Positions 1 to 12,649 of a stretch of DNA of 64,000 bases are shown in pieces. The stretch's first letter is position 1, and the number at the start of each line of letters is the position of its first letter. The notes under the pieces were generated by a model. It was not told where the DNA came from, did no database searches, and was given only the letters and a program-made list of their open reading frames with translations. The stretch is from the NCBI RefSeq assembly GCF_028453695.1, contig NC_135782.1:9796001-9860000 (forward strand). The letters run 5' to 3'. This DNA comes from Augochlora pura. Its lineage: Eukaryota; Arthropoda; Insecta; Hymenoptera; Halictidae. The translations under genes and the position numbers were made by a program.

Positions 1-1886
1 TCCAGCCGGGCACGGAGGCGACCATTGTTATAAAATGAAAGTTTAACGACGCGATGGTAAACAAAAGAGGGAAAATTAAGGCCCGGCATTAAATTCCGAC
101 GCGGGCAAAGTGATCCAGGACGATGAACGCCCGCGCCGCGTCGTGTCGCGTCGCGCCGCGCCGCGCGCCGGTCTCTTCTATATTGCAACTCATGGCTCCG
201 AATTTTCATAACGGAATTGTAAATGCATAATTTGCGAGTGCAGGAATCCTCGGAATACAGCCCATGCTGGATGATTCCGCCAAATTTACGGGGATCCACT
301 TTATTTAAGTCCTTTATGATCCCGCGGCACGTTAACGTGCCGCCATTCTCATTTAAACGACGCTATCAACCATCACACCTGTTTAACTGAATTTTTGCAC
401 CTTTAATAATCGAACGTATATGTCTGTCGGCGATCAAATTATGCTTTATATATTCCGGTGAAAAAGATCGTAACGTAGAGAAATTCTGGATAAATATTGG
501 CCAATTTTCATTGACGATAACTCTGCGAGAAATCATCGTAGGACAATGATTTTTCTTTTAGATCGTCGTTTAGAACCTCTATTTTAAGATTTGCGTTTAA
601 AGGATACTTTAAAGTGATGCAACTTTGCAACTAAAAATCGCAGCCACATCTGTTCTGTATTAAATTAAAGGGGGAGGATTGAACCGGGAATAATAATAAA
701 TTTCGATATGGCAAACATGTTTTGAGTCAGTTAAAGTTTTGGTCTTAGTTAAAGGGTTGGATGATTAGGATACATCGCACTTAAAATCTAGAGATAATAT
801 ATTAAAGTAGAGGGTTGAAGGTTTAATTTAAAGAAAAGGTTATCAATGTACGATGATTTTTCACGGACCAACTTATAATCCAAAAGTAATACTAGTAATT
901 TATTTTACTTTTACAACGATCACACCAGTTTTTAATTTACAAAGGAAGCTTCCCTTTAATTCTAATTTTTATAAAATTACATATGAAAAGAAGAATTTGC
1001 ATAAAGATGCATAGTCTAATCAGTTCTTAATAAGTTTTCATAAGTTTCCAATTAATTTCTGGTTATCTTTACTTGACAATTTTCAATATAATAAACACGG
1101 CTATGTGTTTAAAGGGTTACAGTAATGAGGATACATCAAACTCCAAATACAAAAATATTACATCGAAGTAGAAGGTGTCGAGCTTTCAAAAAAGGCAGAA
1201 AAATGTGCAACAAAATATATCAACGGTTTCCTGAGCAATCTAGTCCCTGCAACGGTCCCTACCAAGCACACCTAAACGCAGGCGCGCATAATTGAAACGT
1301 TTCTATCAATTAAATCGCGGCGTTAAGCGAATCAACGGTATTAAACGGAGACTCTAAACACTGCTGCCGAGGAACCGGCACGGCGACAATGCGGAGCTTT
1401 TCTCCGCGATTAAAGTGTAATGGGAGAGCGCGAACAATCGCGCCAGTTTCCTGTGGGTGGGACCCGTCCTTAAAATCAGCGGCGAATGCAGCGGAATCGC
1501 GGAACGAGCTACGAGTATCGAATATGCAGACGGGGGGTATCGAGTCGCAGAAAAGTCTGACTCGTCGGATCGCCGGCGACGTCCATCCACGGCGCGATTA
1601 AATCATGATGGCGTCCTATCGGCGGAACAATTGCCGCGCAACAATGGGATCGGTGGCCGGCGCGATGCCGGATATCCGGCCGAGAGAAATAATTATTATT
1701 TCCCGGCACTTTTTGCCCGTCCAGCTTAATTGTCTTTCCCATCGCCTTCGAGCGGATGAAACGATCTCTCCGTTCCGTATCAGTTTATCTCGCGCCGCTG
1801 GTTTCGACCACTTCGTCGCTCTTCGGGAAACAGAGACGGAAAGGAAGAAAAAAATCTGGAGAGGCGGGAAGAAAGTGGAGAACGGA

Positions 1887-1919
<33 letters not shown>

Positions 1920-3937
1920 GCACAACAGCCGAGGAGATTCCAGTAACGAACGGGAGCCTGCTCGCGTTCTAATGAATCCCCCGGGTGAAGACGAGCCCGG
2001 GAAGAAGAAGACGAAGACGGCAGACGAGAAACGTGAAACAGAGGCGCGGCTAAAGCAAACTTACCCGTAAAAATAATTTCTCGGTCGGCGGCCTACGAGC
2101 TCACCACAACCCAACGGGTGTTCAAAAAGTAATGTGACATTCGAAAATACTTTCAAGTATGCTGCGAATGTGCGATATAAAAATTGTCAATGTAAATTGT
2201 GAGATACATGTATACAAAAATAACATGTATACTTTCATAAAATTTATGAGAAGATGGTAATGATTTTAAGTTTTAACATAAGTGCATAAAGATACGCAAT
2301 GTAATCATGAATGATCTGTGGAGCATTATGCAAAATTAAAATCGTCTAACTCAATCCTAAGATGCTATAATTAAATGAAAATGAATTTCTTCTTTTAATT
2401 GCCTTAATAAATGAAGAAAAAATAACAGTGTTTCTAAATATTTTTAACGTGCTTTTGGTTGTTTATCTAATCAATATTACCATGAATGTACAAATATATA
2501 AAGCTCATTTCAATCACCATTTAAATAAAAATTGTCCTCATTGATTGCGAGATGAACCAAGTACAATATTCCTTCTTTCTATAATAATTTTAATAATCTA
2601 ATAATAACACAGCCACAGCCTTAGTTCCTTTCAATTCTACCACTGTTCCCAGCTTCGCCCCATTTTGCCATGAATGTGTAAAATACGAAGTCAACTAGTG
2701 CTTCATTAGACACGAATCTCGGATTCCACGCTCGCCTACTATCTTCACGGCGGATCATCCGCCATTTGTAAAATGAGGAGAAAGTCGCGATCGGAATTCG
2801 CCCGTCTCTCGCAGCGGGAATCCAGACGAGCCCTAATTTGCAATTCGCGGATTTTACAGAGCATTTGCATCCACGGGTAAATTCGCCGCATGACAAATTC
2901 CGTCGAGGTTCTCGTCCTCCTCCGTCGTCGCTGGAATATATTAAACGTGTATTAAAAAAGCGCCGGGATAAAAATTCAACGGCAGACCGGTTGCTCGGTT
3001 CGTTTAAGACGCGAGTCGATATGCAAACGAAGGATTTTCATTTCGGTAATTAAAATGGAACACTCTTTGTTTAACCGTCGCGATGGAATCGCGTTAATTA
3101 TGCCGTTCCAGCGTTCCCCGCGCTCGTGGCCGCGTGAGCGGAAGCTCCGTTACCTTTCGTTTCCGCGATTCTCCTTGTCCCCGTTCTTTCGCGTCGTTGC
3201 GTTTCAATCCTGCGTACTCTTAATGATGCTTGTGCAATTATATCAACCGTTAAGACGCCGTAAGAACGGTCCGTCTTAACACGTTGTCTCCGAATGGTAC
3301 AGAGAAGTCGAGTCGCGCGCGTTCTCTAACAGTTCGGCAACTGTGATTTTGCGTCTCGTGTAAAAAGACGCTGTTTATATTTTCTCAGGTATTTTATAAG
3401 AACGTACATTGCACTTTGTAGAATATTGTATAATTGTGATGGCTGTGGTAGAAATAAACATAGGCAAAGATTGCGTTAATGAAGATACTCTATAAAGAGT
3501 AGGGAATTGATATCGTATGTTTGCCTTTTATTATTTTATGTTAGACTTGATTCATTGCTTTTGATACACTTTTCTCCAAGTATTGAATCTAACATTTAAT
3601 TTAATTTCTTCATTTATACAATTTTTAAGAAACAATTTCGGTTGAACATTTTACGTATTATAACAGACAATATCTTTTTTCGGAGTGCCATATTTTTCTC
3701 AATTTTCCGTATGTTTTTGGTCAGAGCAGATTCAGTACTAATAAAAAACCAATTAACATTAAGACAATTTTTGTTGCGTACACCAACAACATCAGATAGG
3801 ATTAGAAAATATTTTTGTATGGTTTAAGGATCTCTCTTCATATCCCCCCGAAGCTTTTCATTATTTACGAAAGAAATTATTGCAATTTAAATAGAAACTG
3901 TAATCTTAATACTGTTGCAAGAAGTGTAAATCTACCC
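1..3937. other. gene-free flank: AT-rich DNA with CpG-rich islands
   Basis: I see no supportable gene. A short CGCG-rich stretch lies at about 120-170. A larger CpG-rich island runs from about 1340 to 2080 and carries a GA microsatellite. A third, weaker one spans about 2690-3300. The DNA between is AT-rich and unstructured. Open frames of 60-113 codons in the islands run on both strands and several frames at once, which is what GC-rich non-coding DNA gives; none has a recognisable domain. Confidence 0.6.
1887..1920. repeat. GA microsatellite
   Basis: An AG dinucleotide run with one GGG interruption, inside the first CpG-rich island. Confidence 0.95.
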
Positions 3938-3941
3938 TTAA

Positions 3942-4168
3942 ATTTGCACATGATTTATCGACTTTAACGGCGATATTGAAATGCCATAAAAAATTTTTAT
4001 ATAACGCTTGAAAATATTTCTAATATTATCGAATTTGTTTATATTTAAAAGATTATGCAAAGCATGTTGCTTGTGTCATAAAATTCAATATCATATGTAT
4101 AAAATGCAGCAAGCTATATCAGATAGCTAGTTTAAATTTCGAGTTAAAATGGCGTCGAGCACAAAGGA
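3942..4168 (+). mobile_element. degenerate piggyBac-like MITE
   Basis: About 227 bp flanked on both sides by TTAA (3938-3941 and 4169-4172). The left end (ATTTGCACATGATTTA) is a decayed form of the CCTTTGCACTCGAGTG end of the copies at 7945 and 47810. The right end (GCGTCGAGCACAAAGGA) matches their GCTTCGAGCGCAAAGGG. It has no coding capacity. TTAA target sites and CCC...GGG termini are the known signature of piggyBac-superfamily elements, so this is an old non-autonomous copy. Confidence 0.6.
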
Positions 4169-4172
4169 TTAA

Positions 4173-4960
4173 CATCATTAAAAGAAGAAATACGCTTTCA
4201 TTTCGTTCCAGCTATATACAAGCGTTAATGAAAATTTTAATTGCGTATAAAGATCCGCCGTCAAATTATTACTGGGTTAGCATATATTTAGTATGTTTGT
4301 TAGTATTTAAGCAACACGGTACAGCAAGAGAATTTAATTCGGTTCTGTTTTTCTAACATCGAGACAACGGGAACATTAACAGAGGATTGAAAGTTCAGTC
4401 TCACTTGGAATCGTTACAACTTCTGCCGCAAGGATTACGTTCGCAGGTACTGCTCTTGGAGCTCGTAGCTCGCAGACTGGAACCAAATTCGGCGCGTTCG
4501 CCATCAGTCTTCCGGAACTCGCTTTTACAGTAAAACTCGGCGGAAAGATCGTTAGCCTACTTATTCTCATTGCCATCAATTCCCCGGGAATCGTAAAGCT
4601 TCGCGCCTACAAACTTTCCGGGGTAATTCGCTTCGGCATGCCACTTACGAGAGCACAGACAAACAAACCGAATAATTCAGGCCAGCGGCAGGAGAGGCGG
4701 GCCGACGAGGTAACAAACGCCGGGATCCCCGATTTCGTTGCCCGGTTTTCTCGTACCAGCGCGGCGCTTGTAACTTCCGATGCGATTTATACTGATTAGA
4801 GAGAACCGGAAGCGCGGAGAATCTCTCCCGGGAACGTCGAAGAACAAGGGGGAGAGACGGCGTCGAACGCGAGCGCGGCGATAAGTGAATTATGGAGCGA
4901 GCGAGTGGAACCGGCCGCGTACGTCTCGCGAATGGAAACAGTCCGCGTTACCCTTTTTTT

Positions 4961-4991
<31 letters not shown>

Positions 4992-5839
4992 CAGCGAGGA
5001 AAAGGGGAAGCAGAGTAAAACGAATTCGCGTACACAGGTGCCCGTGGCGAGAGGGGACTTCGCAAATGGAAAGCGGAGCACGTTGTCGCGCGTTAAGAAC
5101 GGGGGTTCATTAAATTTTCGAAACGCAAACGCGGCGGAGAGCTGCCGAGGCATTGCGGAGCACTGCGGCGAGGCGCGGAGCGACGGTAGCGGAGGGGAAT
5201 TTACGCGCGCGTGTCCAATTTCCCGGTTTAGGAACCGAGATGATTCGATAAGATAAGAATCTCCCGTTGCATTCAGGCTGAACAGTGTTTGCCGACGCCC
5301 TCAACTAGACGATCAAACGAAAGTACTATGAAACGGCCGCCGGATTGAAGATAAACCATCGCCCGTCTCCCGGCTCCGCTTTCTTTCGGAGTTTACCGGC
5401 CCGCCCCTCTTATCAACCGGGTACACAATTCAGAGGCGGGGGTTCGGACACCTCGGTTCCCTGTGATTCGACGTTTTGTTTGCGGCGCCGCTACGTCGTA
5501 ATCCGTTAACGGACGCCGTAATGAACGCCGACGGAGATTATCCGGCGAAAGGTGTTCCCGAGCGGAATATTCAAGATTTACATAACTCCTTAATAAGCGG
5601 TCTCGTTTGTTCGCGGATTAGCGTTGCCCTGGGCCACCAGACCCTTCGTTATCTACGCGATTTAGGATCCATCGATCGGGATATTTTAAACGGAGTCTGG
5701 TATGGTCGACTAGCACGTGCTGCAGACCTATGTCGCGATTCGCTAGTATTTATCGTGCGGGGCATTCAGAGACGAGTCTATATCGTTTGATTTAAGACGC
5801 TCTAGTTTTTAGAAAAATCGCTTTTAATAGTTTATTAAT
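4173..5839. other. CpG-rich island without a recognisable gene
   Basis: GC content rises from about 4380 to 5790. The island carries a CT microsatellite (4965-4991), and short open frames overlap one another on both strands across it. The 104-codon frame at 5476-5790 has no domain I recognise. I see no promoter or splice pattern to make any of it a gene. Confidence 0.5.
4965..4991. repeat. CT microsatellite
   Basis: A CT dinucleotide run just after a short poly-T tract. Confidence 0.95.
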
Positions 5840-5841
5840 AC

Positions 5842-5920
5842 TTTGCACTCGAGTGATTACTCTGAGGCGACGTTAAAATTGCTTCATTATTTTCAAAAGA
5901 ATTTTTATTATATTAATTGA
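5842..5920 (+). mobile_element. solo left end of the piggyBac-like MITE
   Basis: The run CTTTGCACTCGAGTG followed by ACTCTGAGGCGACGTTAAAATTG matches the left end of the copies at 7945 and (reversed) 47810. No matching right terminus or clean TTAA pair is visible downstream, so this is a truncated copy. Its right limit is approximate. Confidence 0.5.
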
Positions 5921-6599
5921 GGCAGATATTATAATAAAAATTGTAGGAAGTTTGAGTGAGTCGAATCTTGTTATTGTTACAATCTTAGCTATCAGTATAA
6001 GCAATAATTAGAAACGAAGTGGCATAAGAACAGACACAAATAACTTGGTAATGAACGCACACGTTTTTAAAGACCTGTATATTTTTTTAAACATTCTGGC
6101 AATATCTATTTACTTTTTACTAAATCATGAATTTGACACATTTATAGCAAACATGTGTAAAAAACAACACAATATAGTGAAGGTATGAGAAGTATCGGAG
6201 ACTATTATAAATTTTTATGCACATTATTTGTTACTACACATGTGTTACTACTCATTATTTGTTATAAGAAAAGCAAATTGTTGTGTTACAGCAAAAGAAG
6301 AAGAATTCTTGCGTTGCGAGTATAAGAATACTAACGCACTTGATCGAGAATTTGTATAGTGCATCTGCAAATGTTTTACAATAACAATAATGACATCAGG
6401 CTTACGTATTACAGTTCCATGTCATTGTAACTACAAGGATCCACACGGCGCATCGTAATAATACATAAGCTGTTGGCATACATGGGACACCAACTACTAA
6501 ATAATCATCTCAGATGGGCTGGTAATGTCCGCTCAACAGCATATGTAATTATTGAACACCCTTTAGGGACAATTACGGTTCATCAAGGGTTACTGAATA

Positions 6600-6990
6600 C
6601 CCAGCAAAGGTCGTCAACTCGATGCTAATGGTCTTCGAGGTCCATCACAGCGCCTCGGCAGTACCCATGGGTCACTTGGGTCTTCCAAGGCCTTCCGAAG
6701 CCATCCAGCAATCGTCAAAGGATCATCGGAAGTTCCTAAAACTATCTCGAAGTCTTTCGCATAGCTGCTAAGTGTATCCGAAACCGTCCAGAGGCCTTTC
6801 GGGGGTCATTGAGGAAGCCAAAGTCGCCTGCTTGGCTTCTAAGGGTCGCCTAAACTTCCTGAATGAGCCTAGCAGACTCCCGAGATCAGAAGACCCCATA
6901 GAATATCGGTGTTGTATGCTTCGCGAACAGAGACGGATAGACCTCTCTCTTCTTAACCAACTGAGCGAATTCGATCCCAGGCGAACTTCT
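6600..6990. repeat. degenerate GGTC/CCAAGG-type minisatellite
   Basis: Short variants of GGTCTTCCAAGG, GGCCTTCCGAAG and GGATCATCGGAAG follow each other with irregular spacing and raise GC content above the AT-rich surroundings. The pattern is like that at 55430-55750. The 76-codon frame inside is a by-product of the repeats. Confidence 0.5.
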
Positions 6991-6999
6991 AAGTTGAGC

Positions 7000-7940
7000 T
7001 AATTTTTAAATCTCGTACTCGATTTACGAATCCGATTTTACAATAAATCAAATGCTGTATCTATTTGTTTAGATATTAACTTCATTTCGAAGTCTATTGT
7101 ATCCTGAGTTATGCTTCACTTCGACTCATCAAATTTAATGTTCTACTACCATTAATAATTATAACACAAATGATATTTAATATTACGTTATTTTTGTTTC
7201 TTTTTTACAATTAATTCCTCCAAGAAATTGGGAGTAAATTTGTTGACGCTTTAAATTGTCTATATTTTATGTACATTATAGTATAATCAGAAGATGCAGT
7301 GAAAAGATTAAGACTCGTAGAAAAAAGCAGCATTAAAAATATATTGTTATGCATTTACGTTGTGTATTATATATTTTATAAAGTGTAGCATTTAAAAAAA
7401 ATGTAAAGAAAGTCAAATAGACCTAATACAGTTACAGTAACTAACATAATTTTTAAAGAGATTGCAACAGTTAATTGATTAATCACTAAACTGCTGGTCT
7501 TTGTATAAAGTAAAAATCATTCGAGTTAGTTGAAACATAAGTCTGACAAAATTGCCCTTCGGTGCTTAATAATTGTAACAAATTGTACGCGCTACAAAAA
7601 TACTCAGAAATTTTTTTAACACCCTTACAATTTTGTATTTCGCCAAGTCCTTTTCGTTATAAATATAATACATAAAATCCGCACTCTATTAATCATAAAC
7701 TTATATAATATGCAGTCTAAACATTGGCACTTGAGCCAATACATTCCTTACCGTACCGCTTTTTTCATCGTTACAATGATTAGAATATTTTCAATTATAA
7801 TAATTTCTATTAAGAAGAACAACAACGTTCACTTAAATGTTTAGAACTGAAGACAAGAAATCAGAATTTTATTCCGATCAGAAATAATTAATACTAAAAA
7901 TCTCCATCACGTGTCAGACTCCTTAAAGTATGGCAAAGGG
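7000..7940. other. AT-rich DNA, nothing recognised
   Basis: Low-complexity AT-rich sequence with no open frame, tandem repeat or hairpin that stands out. Confidence 0.6.
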
Positions 7941-7944
7941 TTAA

Positions 7945-8119
7945 CCCTTTGCACTCGAGTGGTGACTCTGAAGCACCACTGAAATTGTTCGATCGCATCG
8001 CAAGATAATTTTTATACGATCATTTTAATTTTAAAAAATTGTTAAACAGTGAATGAAAATACTATCAAGTAGGAAAATTATTTCGAATTTACAGTTAAAA
8101 TAGCTTCGAGCGCAAAGGG
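7945..8119 (+). mobile_element. piggyBac-like MITE, well preserved
   Basis: A 175-bp element between perfect TTAA target duplications (7941-7944 and 8120-8123). The termini are CCCTTTGCACTCGAGTGG and GCTTCGAGCGCAAAGGG, inverted repeats of each other over the outer 14 bp apart from one base. It is internally AT-rich with no coding capacity. Piggybac-family elements insert at TTAA and begin with CCC, so it was probably mobilised by a piggyBac transposase encoded elsewhere. It is the best-kept of at least four copies here. Confidence 0.85.
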
Positions 8120-8259
8120 TTAATTGTATACGAACGTACGAAAGTTCGATCGACAAGTACACCGCTTCTGTCACAGCAAAGAAATTCGCTAAATCCTCGC
8201 TCGCAGTTATGAAATAAGTCAGCGGAGTCGTTGCTCTTTTAAAATCCACTTCTGCGGTG

Positions 8260-9090
8260 GGTGCGTTAACCGGCTAACCGAATAACAGGCACGTGCACCG
8301 CGACCCAGTGTTCCCGGGAGCTTATTCAGAGTCAGCAGGTTTCCACGGTGGAAGCGGCGGCGTGACAGTCCGCCACCCAATCAACGATTCAAACGCGGAA
8401 TAATTAGGTCCCCGGGCTCTCTCATCGCCGGTGCTCGTCCTCCGGCTCGCAGGCTGCAGGAGGAGACACTCCTAAACGTTTTCGCGTTGGTTCCGCTGGG
8501 TGAACGCACTGCGACAACTTTCCGCCCTTTCTCTCTGTCTCGTTCGGCCCTTGCCGCGTCGCCCTTTGCCTCCTCCCGTGCAAACGTTTGCCCGCGTAAA
8601 CATCCTTTGAAAGGAGCCGGGCGAAGATCGTCCCTCAAACGACCAGACCGGAAATGAGCCGACTATTACTTATACATCAGCCGTTTTGTCTTTTCACGGC
8701 GGGGCTGCCCGGGGGGGGGGGGGGGGGGGGGGGGCGGGAGAAGAAACGCCGGCGACGCTCGAACTCGCCGGCCGACAAAAGAAAGTTACGACCCAACGGC
8801 CGTTCCACCCTGAGAAACTGCAGCCGACGTGAAGAGACCCGTGCTCCCTTTCCGGCGACGCTATTTTTCATGTTCAACGGCCAGCCGGCCTCGTCCGCGT
8901 GACAAACCTTTTCGAAATTTACACCCTACTCGATACGCGGGGCGCTCCTTTTCTTTCCGGCGACGCGCGCCGGACACCGAGGAGCATCCGTCAAGATCGT
9001 CTCTTTGAAACTTCTATTCAGCCGGTGGATTCTTCTTCGAATTTCAAACGAACTTTTTTAGCGTTTAAGGTGTGTGAATAGATTTTACGG
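8260..9090. other. CpG-rich island with poly-G tract
   Basis: GC-rich sequence holding short frames on both strands and a G24 homopolymer. Nothing in it resembles a known exon. It ends abruptly in AT-rich DNA near 9090. Confidence 0.5.
8711..8734. repeat. poly-G homopolymer, 24 bp
   Basis: Uninterrupted G24. The true length is uncertain because such tracts are error-prone in sequencing. It could form a G-quadruplex. Confidence 0.9.
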
Positions 9091-11080
9091 TAAAGAGAAC
9101 GTTTGTGCTGATGTTGCAAGAGAAGAAGTTGCATAGACGTCTCTTCTTTCGTGTAGGGTAGTGGAGCTCGTTACTGTAGCGTTGCTGTGGCTCTGCTTTG
9201 TTTTTGGGTATAATTAATTTAACATTCATCGCGTATTTATAATTGGACATTTAATTAATATATCGTTTTCCCATGACGTACGAATATTGTAGTTACAATT
9301 ATTTAAAGTTAGAATGCATTGCATGATATTAAGACAGCTTCTCTTTCACGATATTTTTATCATGTTTTATGAGAGGATACGATGTATTTAATAATAATAA
9401 ATACAGTAAGTATAACTACGTACGCCAGTGACGCTGTTAGCGGATATGTTAAATTATTTCATTAAAAAATAAACGAAACAAGAGAACAGTACTTAATACT
9501 GTCAAAGTGCCGTACCGTTGATCTGTTTCCAGGCATAAATAACTTCAAATTTATCGAATAAAGCATATTAAGTATTTTTACGAAGAAATAAACGAAACAA
9601 AACCTATTCTTATCCAAATTCAGCGTTTTCGCTTTATTATCTCATCAGTATAAAAGAATAAAGAAACAAAAAGATCTAACAATTAAATACTGTTCACGCA
9701 ACACAGTTTGATATAATTAGACTGCCGATTTTATTTAGTTATAAATGACGTTCTAAATAATGAATGAGGACGATTTTTATTTTATATCAAAATCGACGGT
9801 CTAGATATAATCATTATCAATACTTTTGTTAAAACTCACTTTCGAAACAGAAACTTGTAAGTAGAACACGAAACACATATTTCTGCACTTAGGCGGAGTT
9901 TGGCGAGCAATTACGAAGATTTTCAATTAACAGTCGCAATCGAATCGGCGACGGTTCTTCGATGAGGGACCGAAGTCAACGTTCGACGAAAGATATGGCA
10001 TTACACTCGACGGTTGATGAGGAAGTTTCTGTCGCTATTCTAACCGCGGAAAATCAACTGAACCGAATATCTCTACCAGGACGGTCTTGGTAACAAAGGC
10101 ACGGCTACCGAATCCCTATAAAGTAAATGAACCCGTGTCAATATTGGCGCATAAGTGAAATGGAATCGTCATTTCGGTTCCCTTTTCAACCGTCTACTCG
10201 TTCATGCTTCCCACGTGTCTGGCGGCTCCATTCACACGTACTATGTCCGTTCCACAAATGAACCGATCGAAATTTACCGTTCTAATTAAGAAATCATCTT
10301 GCAGACGTCTGCGTCGTTTCAGTATATTTGGGATGGTACACATGGTTATGTTTCGTTAAAAACTCTCTGTTCATTTAATTGCTAAATCGGGTTTACATCT
10401 AGACTGAACAAGTTTCATTTGGAATAGCAGAAAAATTAAAACGAATTCGAAAATTTTGATCTTCCGAGCTGTTTTGTTTAATTATTTTCGCCACGTGAAA
10501 CTATATAGTAACTTGAGGAATGTAGATGAAGAAGATAATGTAATAATTTAATGCAAAAACTATTGTATATATTACAGTTTACAACTATAATTTCACAAGT
10601 GATCGTTAATTGTCATTAAGTGGATGCGACTTTAAATAAACAAATTAAAAGGACAAATTTTCGAAAACATCTCGCAAATATTCGTCAGAAACAAAAATTT
10701 CACAGGGTAGACGATGGAACTTTTCTATAAAATAAAAATTTTCTGGAATAATTTTAATAATTTCAATAACACCACGAAATCTAATGTCTTTTTGGCTGTT
10801 CCACAAATAATTGCAGTTTTTAAAGATATATTATTTCTAGTGTAATCATTATACTGTAATAATTTGACACGTTCCTGGCAACTTCGAAATATTATTATTT
10901 TATTTACATTATTTTGATGTCTTTACAAAACGAAATTACTTTTCGAACAATAATATATCTATCTGTTCTTAACATAGGCTCGTTAAATCTGTAATCCAGT
11001 GACATCGCAACAGCCGGTTTTTAACGGCGTTAACTCGTCGCCACGCGGAAATGCATTTTCAGTAATTATGGATTAGATTC
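9091..11080. other. AT-rich DNA with one long imperfect inverted repeat
   Basis: No gene seen. The only structure is the inverted repeat at 9709-9813. Confidence 0.5.
9709..9813. repeat. 105-bp imperfect inverted repeat
   Basis: The ends TGATATAATTAGACTGCCG and, on the opposite strand, TGATTATATCTAGACCGTCG pair imperfectly, both followed by ATTTT, over about 25-30 bp around a ~45-bp centre. It could be a small foldback MITE. I see no clear target duplication. Confidence 0.5.
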
Positions 11081-11203
11081 TGGGGCAGGCGTCTCTGATT
11101 ACACATTACATGCAAGTTGACAAGTTTGCGCGACGCATCGACAAATCTCGATTGTTAGACACCGTCCGTTAATTATGTGGCCCGTATCCCGTGTCACGGA
11201 TTT

Positions 11204-11225
11204 GGGTTCACCGATCGGTGAACCC
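11204..11225. other. 22-bp perfect palindrome
   Basis: The half-site GGGTTCACCGA is followed at once by its exact reverse complement, with no spacer. It lies inside a short CpG-rich island (about 11080-11460). Perfect, spacerless symmetry of this length would suit a dimeric DNA-binding protein, but no factor is identified. Confidence 0.7.
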
Positions 11226-12083
11226 CGCAAAGCGAGTTCAATCACATCGCCGGGACCGCCAATATTGATACAGAAACGTAACCGAGCTCGCGACCACTGA
11301 ATTTTCGGTTCCCCGTTTATTCTTCCAATCGAAGAATTCGGTGGCAAATATGTCGCGGTTAAAACCGTGAACTGGGATTTTATGGAATCATCTCGAGGAA
11401 CTGAATGAAATAATAATTTGCATCGAAAACTCTCGCAGAGAGACGCCACAAAGACGGGAATTGCAATTATTCGACCGGCAGTTTTTGATTAATTAATTAT
11501 TTTCGTTTATTTAGTTTCGCATCGTTATACTGTACTTTTTTATAAAATATTCATAAATATTTTCAAGCTGCTTGGCAACCATTGAGATTATTTGTGCATG
11601 GAATATCAATCGCGATGCGGCAAAATGAGTTGACAGAAATATGCGAGGAAAATAAATATTTACTATGTGATTACAAAGTATTTCGACGTGCGAAATTGGT
11701 TTAAAACGTTCATTGTGCACGAATAATGTATGCGTAATAATATGTTTACCTTCGTCGTACTGCGATAAATTTATCGATGAAACTTTCCTTTTTTAATGAA
11801 AAGAAAAATTTAAAATAAAGTATGAGGCTTGTTAAACTGACATAAACTATACACAAAACAGTTTAAAATATGAAAATGCATTTATAGAAATTTTCTCACT
11901 TAATAAACCCTCGGCAGAGTAATTATTGTACTAGAATGAAAAAATCCTTAAACAATTATTATTTTGTATTACCATTACGTATCACGAAAATTTTTATCGT
12001 AGAAAATTGATACATAGCAGCCTAATTAAGTACTGATCATCAATCGATACAAATTTTTTATATAATCAAACGACCACTTAAAT

Positions 12084-12200
12084 GATTGATGAATGTAATC
12101 ACCAATCGTTGATTAAAGGCATTAAACATAAAAAAAATCAACGATTGAATTAATCGATTGATGAATGCTATCATCAATCCTTGATTGAAAGACACAATTA
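12084..12200 (+). repeat. two-copy 72-bp tandem duplication
   Basis: GATTGATGAATG starts at 12084 and again at 12156. Both copies continue with similar ATCA-rich sequence and a further TTGATT. Confidence 0.6.
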
Positions 12201-12375
12201 ATAATCGTTAATTTTCAAATAGAATTGGAAGGATACCTTCACATAATTTCGTTAATAATCATCTTTATCATGTTTGACATCAAGTACTGATATTTTATCA
12301 TATTTCTTCAAATTCCAGCTAAATTAAATTCCTGTTTTAGTCGTTAATCACAATTTGCCATTTAAAGAAATCATT

Positions 12376-12480
12376 AATTACGATTAAGGGTAATATTTCA
12401 GACATTATTACGATTAAGGGTAATATTTCAGACATTATTACGATTAAGGGTAATATTTCAGACATTAGTACGATTAATGG
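12376..12480 (+). repeat. 30-bp tandem repeat, about 3.5 copies
   Basis: CGATTAAGGG recurs at 12381, 12411 and 12441 and as CGATTAATGG at 12471, exactly 30 bp apart, with TAATATTTCAGACATTAT between. The first three copies are essentially identical, so the array is young. Confidence 0.9.
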
Positions 12481-12649
12481 TTAAATCGAACATAATCATT
12501 AAAGTAATTAATTTCTCACCCCCAACTCTGGTCTTATTATGATAGATATTTTAGTAAAGAATCATTCAGCAAGGAAAACAATCATGGGATCACAGACAAT
12601 GGGTGTGTATGATTGCAAATTCTAGTGATAGAAGTGGGCAACGGCTGAT

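Noticed and set aside
9496..9520. TAATACTGTCA resembling the start of miR-8
   Set aside because: The match stops after 11 bases and no complementary arm lies nearby.
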